In this document: positions 55,731 to 64,000 of the stretch, in pieces | How the letters are laid out: each line of letters opens with the position of its first letter | How positions within the stretch are numbered: the first letter of the stretch is position 1 | Source of the DNA: Lyophyllum atratum | Lineage: Eukaryota; Basidiomycota; Agaricomycetes; Agaricales; Lyophyllaceae | Assembly (NCBI GenBank): GCA_014905825.1 | Contig: JACGCN010000050.1 | Span: 124,001 to 188,000, forward strand | Length of the DNA: 64,000 nucleotides | Direction of reading: 5' to 3' | Made by a program: the position numbers and the translations under genes | The notes under the pieces: generated by a model | Seen by the model: only the letters and a program-made list of their open reading frames with translations | Databases searched by the model: none | What the model was told of the DNA's origin: nothing

Positions 55731-57480
55731 GGAGAACATTGTTATCTCGTGCTGGTTAGGCAGGATCTAGGCATATACATATATGCGTAGACCCCTTGCA
55801 ACCGCGAAACTTGAGGTCGCCTTAAGGTGCGCCCAAATTCCAACTAGCACTCGGGAACCTTCTATAGTCAACGATGACTATCCCATAGATAGACCCACAG
55901 GTAATCTTAATTTCTGTCGCCTGCCACTTCCATTAATTAATCAAGGTCGTGCCTGAATGCATTCCCTGAACATTGTCATCTCCCGGACTGAATGACCTTT
56001 GAAATATGAAATGGCCGAAAGTCGTCTTTCACGTCTATTTCGGTATGTTCAAAATGCACCGATCACGCTGGAAGACATTGTAATGACAAGGCACGCTCCC
56101 TTAGACTCTCAATGAAGAATTACTTGCTCTCTCCGTGCTATTTTCAGTCCCTTTCACGTCTATTTCCGTATGTTCAAAGTGCACCGATCATGCTTGAGAA
56201 CATTGTCATGATAAAGCACACCTCCCTTAGACTCTCAATGAAGAACCCCTTGCTCTTTGGGGTGCTATTTTCATTCTGCGTGTTTGGAGGTAGACTTTGA
56301 ACATGGCTAGCGCGATCCCCTGCTCGCGTTGCTCTATAGATCTGCACGGACGAAATGACCTTCCGCAGCCTTTATACTCGAGCTTCAACGGCTTTCTTCA
56401 TGATCATGCACATGTCTATTCGGTATGTTCCAAAAATAACGATCTCGTTTTAGAACATTGTAACGACAAGTTCTCCTTAGATTCTCATTGATCATGAAGA
56501 CTCCGTGTGCCACTCCTCTTCGATCAAAGACTGTGCCTGGAGGCAAACTCTGAACATTGTTAAATTATAATCGTCTTGCGGGATCTGCAACGTCCCAACG
56601 ACCTTTCGCAGCTTTTCCTCGACGTTAAAGTCACAAAGGCCGGATTTGCGTCTCATCGGGATTGGGCACCATCGACCTCGATATTGAACCGCGATCGAGG
56701 CGCTCTTTGCACTTGCAATGAAGTGCCTCCCCTTTTTCGCCGCCACCGCCGATCCTTATGTTTGGTCCCAACCACGGTCTCCGATCGTTCGTCGCCTTCC
56801 CTTAATCTCATTAGGCTCTGCGGCGTGCTCTTTTGAATGAAAGCGGTCCTTTGTGAGGCCTTCAATGGATTTCGAGCGCCTCGAGCAGGCCTTCCAGCAG
56901 TATATGCGGGGTCAGGTGCGCGCGTTCAAGGACGCGCCTGAAGGCAAACTCTGAACATTGTTATCTCATGCTCGCCTTGCGGGATCTGCACCGTCCGCAT
57001 CATCGACCTCGATCTTGAATGGCGATTGATACATTCGACGAGCTCTTTACACTTCCAATGAAATTCATCCTTCGCTTTCGCTGCCACCACGATGATCCTT
57101 ATGATTGTTCGCAACCATGGTCTCTTGATCGCTCGTCGCCTTACCATAATCGCATTAGGCTCTGCGGCGTACGCATTCGAATGAAAGCGGTCCTTTGTGA
57201 GGCCTTTAATGGATTCTCAGCCCCTCGAGCTCTCCTTTCAGCAGTGTATGCGGGGTTGAATGATCACGTTCAATGGAGTGCTCTTGGTCTTGCGACAAAG
57301 ATGAATCTCTTACTCTCAGCCACCCTTCATGCACGCGCATCCGTGTCCCTCGAGACCTCCATGCCCAGAACGCGCTCTTCAAATCCTGGCACGTGCCTAC
57401 AGTCCAACCATCCACGCTTCGGCGTGTTTGTTTTCAAGCTTGTGCTGGAGCGCAGGCATATTCTGAACAACTCGTGACGC
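55731..57480. repeat. degenerate repeat array with a GAACATTGT core
   Basis: A core close to GAACATTGTNATNNC recurs at about 55734, 55968, 56074, 56198, 56453, 56552 and 56953, with weaker copies at 56299 and 57465. Surrounding sequence is shared between copies. Two roughly 120-bp units (from about 56031 and 56154) share TTTCACGTCTATTTC, a TATGTTCAAA block and CCCTTAGACTCTCAATGAAG, with a third, poorer copy near 56414. Two longer units (56542-56942 and 56943-57270) share GGCAAACTCTGAACATTGTT, GCGGGATCTGCA, ATCGACCTCGAT, TTAGGCTCTGCGGCGT and GAAAGCGGTCCTTTGTGAGG; the second lacks about 70 bp of the first. No frame stays open across copies, so it is probably non-coding. Confidence 0.7.
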
Positions 57481-58126
57481 TTAGGTGGAGTTGCAAAGAG
57501 GGCGACTATGGTCTTCCTCGACTTTTCACTTCGTGACTGCATTCAAATGCGTTGCGAGGCTTCTCCAATAGAGAGCGATTCTGAATAGGTTGGGTCACCT
57601 TTCATCGATGTGCGTTCATGGGCGTCGGTCACGTTGAATGTTGTGTAGGAGGAACTACTTTTAGGCATAGTGAGAAGACGGACGGCTTCCGTTGCACCGT
57701 CTTTCCTCACATCCATCCACGTGCCTTTTATGGAAGGTGCACTTGTTCAAGTTGTGGCAGACGCAACACCCCATCAAGAAGGCGTGCTGAGTTGGAAGTT
57801 GAATCGATGCAAGACCCATGAAGATACACGGAGCGATTAAAACTCCAGACGTGCACATCTCGTCAGAACATGGTGGCATTCAAGATCTCATCATCTGGGA
57901 CACACACTTCGATACCTGACAGAATTGGCTGAGGCTGGATCACGGCTTATCCGCTCAGATCCGTGATGTCCGTCCCTGACCGTTCCATCTTTTGTCCAAA
58001 ATGTCCCAGAAATTCTTCTCGGGCACGTTGTCAACGGCAGCTTCTCGCACTAGCGCCCACAGGTCGCATACTTAATGAGGAGCACAACAGATCAGACGTT
58101 GATCTTGACACTCTAGCTCTGCTCCA
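57481..58126. other. upstream region of membrane-protein paralog B
   Basis: No gene was seen. Short frames near 57618-57821 contain several Cys but have no support. The promoter of the gene at 58127 should be here. Confidence 0.4.
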
Positions 58127-60196
58127 ATGACCAAGATGGTGGTCGTTTCGAAAACATTGACTACAGGAGAGGTCACTTTCCTATTCCGCGCGACGACACA
58201 AATTCTCTCCTTCGGTGGCTTGTTCCTCCTCGGTTACATCGTCCTCGGAAATGCCCCACGTGTTGCGACCATCGAGACGCACGATATGCTTAATCGTGTT
58301 GTCGGCGAATCGACCGCAAGGATGAGCTCCCTGCAGTGGCTAGTAAAACGGATACGAAGGAAGAGCGCTGAACCCAAGTCGTCATCACGGCTAACGATCT
58401 CCCTGCTCCTCCTCCTCTTCTTCTCCCTCTTTGTGAGTCTGAGCGACATCGGCTTCATCGGCTTCCATGCATGCACCGTCCCTAAGCCTAGCTACCTCGA
58501 TTTCCCCGCTTCCGTGCGGACCGACGCGGACGCCCTACGTATCATCAAGGCCAATCTCGTACCAGGCGTAGACCCCGTGTGGGTCAATACACATTGGTGT
58601 GACGTGGTCGCTGGTGGCAACTGCACCGTATGGCGCAACTCGACGTACGCAGATCCTCGTGCGTTTCGCGAGTTGAACACCACGGACAGCAACGTCCTCA
58701 TGCCGCGACTATTATCATCCTTCCCATTTTTCTCAGATCCTGCATTCGACCTCAATACGTTTTACCGGAATGTTGGCGCGCGCAGAGTAACGCGGCCTGT
58801 GCTTGCCAATGGTTTAGCTATAGTCCCTCATGCAGAGGGGCTGAGGGTCGTGGTGGGCGTACCACAGCTCTCAGGTCAAGAAGAAGTCGTGGTGCCGAAG
58901 ACGCTCGCGCTTGAAGTTGATGTTGGGTGCATAAATCTCGGTGTTAGTGACATAACGGACGGCTTCAGTGAGCCCGTACATAGTTTCACCACCGATGACA
59001 GATGGATAGACAGCTACATCGGGCCCAATTATCTCGCCGATGCACTCATCCAAACTGCGAGAAAATTCAGAGAGGCAGTTCGCCCGTTATACGGGAACTA
59101 CGATATCAACAACACCGTCTTCGACGATACCTACGTTTGGGATGAGCCTTCCTGGACCGCCAACATCGCAAGCTTCACATTCCCGAATATCTCGTCCTTC
59201 GGTCTCGGCACCAAATTGGGGAATAGCACCCTCAATGCCTGCTCGAGTGCGGTGAACGTACGGGTCGGTCTACCGCCCAAAGTTGGCGCCGCTATTCCGT
59301 CCTCGTGTATGTTCCTGCAGCTGCGAGGTGCGTATGCGCCAGAAGGAAAACTAGTTGCGGGCCTCAGCAGGATGGTTTGTGCTGCCGTTGCATACGTCAA
59401 CATGGTCTCAGCCACAGTGGCGGTTGATGCTGCAGGTTCTGTAAGCTTAGACCTAGTGCGTCTTCCGAGCACACTCCACGTATCAAACGTCTCCTATCCA
59501 GAACGGGAGACCACAGTCAAACGTTATACCCTTGCCGACCCGGACCCCAAGAACGGCACCAGCATGCCTACGATGCACCCCATAGTCCAACAACCCTTCA
59601 ACGGCGGGCCGGGCTCGAGATCGGACTTCGATACCGGGCCTGGCGTGGGCGCGTCTGTGTTCTCAACGATCAGCTCGCGCATGCTGCAAGTGCTGCCGGA
59701 CGAGGGTGCGCTCGCGACGCTTGTTGAAGACTTCAACTCTCCCGCTTTCACTACGTTCAACGCCAGTAGCGGTCCCGCGGAGGCGGTGCGGTGGGCAGGC
59801 GAGATGGGCGCGTCGTATATTCTCGCGAGTGTGGGATACATCGGGTGGGCGGCGCAGGGAAGTCAACCGTTGACTGTGCGCAGCACAGGGGGCCGCCCGG
59901 CAACGTGTTTCACAGCCCGGTATGGTGCGGCGTTTCTGCCTCTTTGGTGTGCGTCGATCGTTGTGATGGTGTGGGCAGCTGCGATGCTTGCCTCCTCGAA
60001 GCTGTCAAAAGCCAGGTTCATGCAGGATTTCTATGGCGGAATCGCGCCACGCGTGAATAGTGCGGTGCCGAAGAAGTCGATGCTTGAACGGCGGGAAAAC
60101 CCGCGTCTCCATCTAGAGATCATTGAGGATGAGCGTCAGGATGATGATGTACGGGGTTCCTTGCTTGCACAAGAAAAAGAAGAGGGAGGCAAGTAG
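58127..60196 (+). CDS. multi-pass membrane protein (paralog B), intact
   Basis: A single-exon gene of 689 codons, homologous along its length to the split gene at 48514. Helices include FLFRATTQILSFGGLFLLGY and LTISLLLLLFFSLFVSLSDI near the N-terminus. A large, probably extracytosolic domain follows, with many N-glycosylation sites (for example WRNSTYADP, NTTDSN, NGTS) and conserved Cys (GFHAC, DVGC, MVCAAV). One helix near the C-terminus (AAFLPLWCASIVVMVWAAAM) precedes an acidic cytosolic tail (EDERQDDDVRGSLLAQEKEE). Two N-terminal helices, a big glycosylated loop and one C-terminal helix recall receptor-like or channel-accessory designs, but no catalytic or ligand motif is visible. It resembles unnamed proteins found as tandem families in mushroom genomes; function unknown. 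Confidence 0.8.
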   Translation: MTKMVVVSKTLTTGEVTFLFRATTQILSFGGLFLLGYIVLGNAPRVATIETHDMLNRVVGESTARMSSLQWLVKRIRRKSAEPKSSSRLTISLLLLLFFSLFVSLSDIGFIGFHACTVPKPSYLDFPASVRTDADALRIIKANLVPGVDPVWVNTHWCDVVAGGNCTVWRNSTYADPRAFRELNTTDSNVLMPRLLSSFPFFSDPAFDLNTFYRNVGARRVTRPVLANGLAIVPHAEGLRVVVGVPQLSGQEEVVVPKTLALEVDVGCINLGVSDITDGFSEPVHSFTTDDRWIDSYIGPNYLADALIQTARKFREAVRPLYGNYDINNTVFDDTYVWDEPSWTANIASFTFPNISSFGLGTKLGNSTLNACSSAVNVRVGLPPKVGAAIPSSCMFLQLRGAYAPEGKLVAGLSRMVCAAVAYVNMVSATVAVDAAGSVSLDLVRLPSTLHVSNVSYPERETTVKRYTLADPDPKNGTSMPTMHPIVQQPFNGGPGSRSDFDTGPGVGASVFSTISSRMLQVLPDEGALATLVEDFNSPAFTTFNASSGPAEAVRWAGEMGASYILASVGYIGWAAQGSQPLTVRSTGGRPATCFTARYGAAFLPLWCASIVVMVWAAAMLASSKLSKARFMQDFYGGIAPRVNSAVPKKSMLERRENPRLHLEIIEDERQDDDVRGSLLAQEKEEGGK

Positions 60197-61575
60197 TCTG
60201 CTGTTATCGTTTCACGCCGTAATGTTCACTGCCCTGAGAATGTATCCTGACGGCATAGACTACGAGTAGAACTGGTTTCCAACGCACAATGGTCGTAGAC
60301 GAAAACGACTTCGAAGAGGTACGAGACCAGTGCTCTACAATTCAGTGTTGTGCAAGTCTGCGGTCCAAGCAATAGGTCCTCCTTCTCAGTTGGCAGTTTC
60401 ACGGATACATATATAGCAGCTCCGTAATGGAGGCATGCTCGGGCGAAGTGAATGCTCAGCTGAATTGATTCTCGACCATATGCCTGCGCTTTTTTCCAGA
60501 TCAAGGATTTATTAGTACGCCACACTACGTAGCTGGCGTTATTGTCACTTTTTACCGTGCTGCTCGTGCTGTAGTGGGGATCTGGGCGAGCGTCATGTTC
60601 GTCGTCTCCGTCCCTATCGGTGGCTAAGCGCCTGAAGATGGTGGAATACTTTGAGCACAGGCCGGAGATCAGACTGCCCCGCGGAGATGATGGCATTTGC
60701 ATACAGAGTCGATCGCAGGTGTCGGAAACACAAATTTTCAAGCCCGGTTATTTGAATTTTGAACAAGATCACGTTGATTTACAGCTACCAAGCTTCAAGC
60801 TTCGTGCACATGGATCGAATGGCTGTAAATCCTTGCTTTCAAGTCCAAAACCAGGCCCCAGGCCCGCTATTTTTGCTCCGCGGTCTGGTTGAGATCATCC
60901 GACTCTCTGAAGGGATGAGTCTCTCGATAACACCTTCTGGCGATGATACAAGTCTCTTTATACAACGACGCACATTCGCCAATCCTGGGGGCACCGCTGC
61001 GTGCGCACCGGCAAATATCGTGCTTCTGACCGTCCGATATTTTCGATTCAGATCTTGGCGGTGGCAGTGCAGCGATCCCGAAGCCGTGGTCAACAGCAGT
61101 CAACAACAAGCCGCTTCAGAGTTGACGAGCACTCCCGCCTCTCGACCAAGGACATCCTCTCAGCTTTAATGTTAGCAGGAGGTGGTGGTGGATAGGTACG
61201 TTTTCAGCCATTCTCATGCGCCGGGTATCTAAAAAGAGCAGTATTTTCAGCAGTCAACATACCCATGAACTCGCGTTACAACTCACACCCGCCGCCTTCG
61301 GCACTGGGCGGGTTTGAGTTTATGCAGAGACGATGCTCACGTTTAGCAGCTGAGAATTGGACCGGTCGCCTCGTACGATAGATCAGATATCGCACCCACC
61401 GTTGCGCCAGTATATAACGGCCGTTCATGGCGCGCCATCCACCCGCGTTCCAACATACCCCACCGGGTTTCCACACTCTCTGCACCTCTACCCTAGCGCG
61501 CATACCCCATAATATCGAGCGTCAGATAGAGATCAACCTCATTATAAGGACCTAGAGGAATACCAGGCACACATC
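60197..61575. other. intergenic; upstream region of the MFS transporter
   Basis: No gene is supported. A - strand frame at 60226-60741 (171 codons) and a + frame at 60759-61169 lack splice context and recognisable motifs. The right end carries a TATA box and leader for the transporter gene. Confidence 0.4.
61411..61417 (+). promoter_or_regulatory. TATA box of the MFS gene
   Basis: TATATAA lies about 160 bp upstream of the ATG at 61576, followed by a C-rich leader. It is a good match to a canonical TATA element in a suitable place. Confidence 0.5.
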
Positions 61576-63529
61576 ATGCCCTCAGAACCCATCGAAGCCG
61601 AGATGGCCTACCCATCTCCCCTTTCTTCCGCGCAGGAGAACGAATTCCGTATGCTCGAACAGGAAGGACCCCTCGCTCTTCATCACGCCCTTTCCCCTAC
61701 CTCTCGTCGTGCAGATATCGAGGCACAGCACTCCGCCACCCAGACTGTCGTTGGCACCCCACCAAACGAAAAGGCGAGCATCGGCGACCTCGCCGCGGAG
61801 TACCGGAAGGAGGGAGTGAAGCTCGTAGAATTTGAGCCGGGATCGGGAGAAAATCCTAGAGAGTGGGGCTTTGGTAGAAAGTGGTGCGTAGGGTTTGTCA
61901 CTATAGTGCTTCATCTCAAGCTGAACTTCGACGCAGGTATATCACGGGGACGACGTCGTTCCTCTGTCTCGCCGTCGCCCTTGGAAGTTCCATTATCACT
62001 GGAGAGTGCGTCCCCTTCGTTTTGTCTGTCTGGCCGTCTTACTGATCAGTCGTTCATCGGTGCAGCTTGGAAGGCCCTGTGAAAACATTTGGAACGACAC
62101 AAGAAATCGTGAATCTCACTGTGACATGCTTCGTTATTGGCTTTGGTATCGGCCCCCTCCTCTTTGCTCCCCTCTCCGAGGTCGTTGGACGGAAGCCCAT
62201 CTACTGCGTCTCCATATTCCTCTACTTCATTTTCACTCTCCCATCCGCCCTCTCTAAGAACGCTGCCACACTCGTCGTGGCCCGCCAGATTGCAGGCCTC
62301 GCGGCCTCGGCACCTATGACCAACGTCGGAGGGACCATCGCCGATATATGGGCAGTCGAGGACCGAGGCATACCCATGGCGATCTTCTCCGGGACCATCT
62401 TGTCAGTACACTTCATGTTCTCTTCTATCGAGTCCAGCCACTGACGCCACAAACAGCATGGGTCCATGCATCGGTCCCCTAGTCGGTGGGTGGATTGGCC
62501 AGCGCGCCGGCTGGCGCTGGATCTATTGGGTCCTGTTCATCTTTGTCGGCCTTTCCTTCATCCTCACTCTCTTCATACCCGAGACCCTTGCACCTGTCAT
62601 TCTCCGCCGCAAGGCCGAACGCCTGCGCAAGGAGACGGGCGACTCTAGCTGGAACACGCTCGCGGAAATGGAACGCTTGCCTTTTAAGACCTCTCTCAAG
62701 ATCGCCTTGATACGGCCGTTGATTATGATGTTCAAAGAGCCCATTGTCCTGTTCATGTCATTTTGTATGTACCCCCTCATATCCAACGGCTCTCGATATC
62801 GGATATTGATACATCCTTCCGCCAGATCTCTCATTTGTGTATTCGCTGCTGTACCTCCTCTTCTTCGCGTTCCCCCTCGCCTTCGTCGAGGTGCGCGGAT
62901 GGGGGATCGGTATCACCGGCGTCACCTTCGTGAGCATCATGGTCGGCATCATCGTGGCGCTGTGCATCATGCCCCAGCAAGAGAAGCTCTACCGCAAGGT
63001 CACCGCAGACGGCTCCTTCCCCGAGGCACGGCTCTACCCCATGATGGTCGGATCCATGTACGTATTCACCCCCCCATCCCCAATTTCCAAGCTAACGCCG
63101 AAGTCCCCACACAGTCTCATGCCCACCGCGCTGTTCATCTTCGCCTTCACAGGCGCCTACAAATCGGTCCACTGGTTCGGCGTCTGCGCCTCCGGCACGG
63201 TCTTCGGCTTCGCCATGATCATCATCTACATCTCCGCCAACACCTACATCGTCGACTCGTACTCCGCCTACGCTGCCTCCGCCCTCTCCGCCAAGACGCT
63301 CATGCGCTCCCTCGTCGGGTCCACGGTCCCGCTGTTCGTGAACCAGATGTTCCATGGGATGGGCTTTCAGTATGCGGGGTTGTTGTTGGCGCTGGTGGCG
63401 TGTGCGATTGGCCCGATTCCGTTTGTGTTTTATAGGTATGGGGGAAGGATTAGGACGGGGAGTCGGATGGCGAGTAAGGCGCTGAGGGGGCAGGGGGCGA
63501 AGGGGGAGGCTGAGGGGGCGGGGCATTAG
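61576..63529 (+). CDS. MFS transporter, DHA1 drug/polyamine:H+ antiporter type
   Basis: A plasma-membrane transporter of about 560 residues in six exons. The ATG at 61576 opens a roughly 100-residue cytosolic N-terminus (EKASIGDLAAEYRKEGVKLV, then PREWGFGRKW before helix 1), typical of fungal DHA1 proteins. Helix 1 is TSFLCLAVALGSSIITG. Motif A is FAPLSEVVGRKPIYCVSIF. Helices 4-5 include QIAGLAASAPMTNVGGTIAD, with antiporter motif C in MGPCIGPLVGGWIGQRAGWR. PETLAPVILRRKAERLRKET starts the central loop. The second half shows EVRGWGIGITGVTFVSIMVG, ANTYIVDSYSAYAASALSAK and FHGMGFQYAGLLLALVACAI, ending EGAGH at 63529. Introns near 61886-61937, 62007-62064, 62401-62455, 62765-62824 and 63058-63114 keep phase. 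No partner genes are nearby; the substrate could be polyamines, azoles or other toxic compounds. Confidence 0.9.
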
Positions 63530-64000
63530 GAAGGAGTGGGCGCTGTTGTTGTCGTTGTTGCGCATTTTTTGAGTTTTTTTTTTTTTTCATGTCTACTTAC
63601 ATATTCTGTCGATCCGCATTTCGGGATCTATACCTCTTACTTATATGTTACTTACTTACGTTTCAGTAATGCGACCCATGGGCGCTTCCATACGTTGTGT
63701 GACTAGGCAGTCCGTCTTGAGATACTACATTTTGAAGGTCAATGTCCATCACTTGTATGGCAACCCAGCAGCTTCTGTAAGAAGCCTCTCCAGCTCTTCT
63801 TTACGTCGAAAAGCAGCAAGTAGTGTTGCATGTCGGGGGACATATATGTAGTGATTCATAGCCTGTAGACTACAACGGTACTACACATCCTCATATCGAT
63901 CAAACGACTCCCATCGCTTTGCGACCTTCAATGAGGCAGCGTTGACCATATTGATCAGGTGCGAAGCAATGGTGCCAAAATCCCCGTCATTTTCGTTCTC
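63530..64000. other. 3' flank of the MFS gene
   Basis: It contains a run of about 14 T near 63574-63587, just past the stop, probably in the 3' UTR. No gene is seen up to the window end. Confidence 0.4.

Noticed and set aside
60226..60741. 171-codon - strand frame downstream of paralog B
   Set aside because: No recognisable motif, no introns where neighbouring genes have them, and composition like the surrounding intergenic DNA.
62458..63435. 325-codon frame within the MFS gene
   Set aside because: Its first half is real MFS sequence, but past 62765 it reads through an intron and then a wrong frame (Arg/His/Leu-rich).
1..64000. Bacterial-type features (operons, Shine-Dalgarno sites, CRISPR arrays, prophage)
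   Set aside because: The many short introns and fungal families show this is eukaryotic nuclear DNA; no regularly spaced repeat-spacer array was seen.

Overview
The window is nuclear DNA of a filamentous mushroom-forming fungus (Basidiomycota, very probably Agaricomycetes). Nearly every gene is cut by several introns of about 45-65 nt with GT...AG ends and a CTRAY-like branch point close to the acceptor. The gene content is also typical: a DUF6534 membrane protein, an alpha-type protein kinase, a CxC5/CxC6 KDZ-associated protein, a PVL-type propeller lectin, an AA9 lytic polysaccharide monooxygenase (LPMO) and a membrane-anchored glyoxal oxidase. The LPMO and the H2O2-forming oxidase suggest a wood- or litter-decaying lifestyle. 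The species cannot be named from the sequence.

Layout. 0-4 kb: 3' part of a DUF6534 gene and an Atg27-like gene, both +. 4.1-8.2 kb: the Dna2 helicase-nuclease, -. 9-12.5 kb: an unrecognised conserved-looking gene and a 5'-truncated stomatin-like gene, both -. 13-18 kb: alpha-kinase (+) and KDZ-associated gene (-), tail to tail. 20-27 kb: FAD monooxygenase (-), two weak candidates (-) and a conserved hypothetical gene (+). 27.5-39.5 kb: glyoxal oxidase, PVL-like lectin, LanC-like protein and a zf-4CXXC_R1 nuclear protein, all +. 40.4-44.5 kb: NAT9-like acetyltransferase, a hypothetical gene and a C2 + aminoglycoside-phosphotransferase-like (APH) fusion, all -. 45-48 kb: a WW-domain membrane protein (+). 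48.5-60.2 kb: two paralogous single-exon membrane-protein genes (+) on either side of the AA9 LPMO gene (-). 61.6-63.5 kb: an MFS drug/polyamine-type transporter (+).

Two things stand out. (1) The first paralog (48514-52722) is split by a roughly 2.08-kb element with 18-bp terminal inverted repeats (17/18 matching) set in an A run. Removing the element plus one 5-bp A-run duplication takes out 2,082 bp, a multiple of three, and rejoins two halves that both align with the intact paralog at 58127. The element has no visible transposase and carries an internal cluster of about ten CCGTGCA motifs. (2) The - strand gene at 42954-44465 joins a C2 domain in frame, through phase-matched introns, to a kinase domain of the APH fold; I do not know this architecture. 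A degenerate repeat array at about 55.7-57.5 kb, built around a recurring GAACATTGT core, is also unexplained.

How genes may work together: the glyoxal oxidase makes extracellular H2O2, which AA9 LPMOs can use as co-substrate. The other neighbours are ordinary housekeeping or lineage-expanded families, with no sign of a biosynthetic cluster. Exon borders were worked out by eye from reading frame and splice signals, so gene ends are firmer than individual splice sites.
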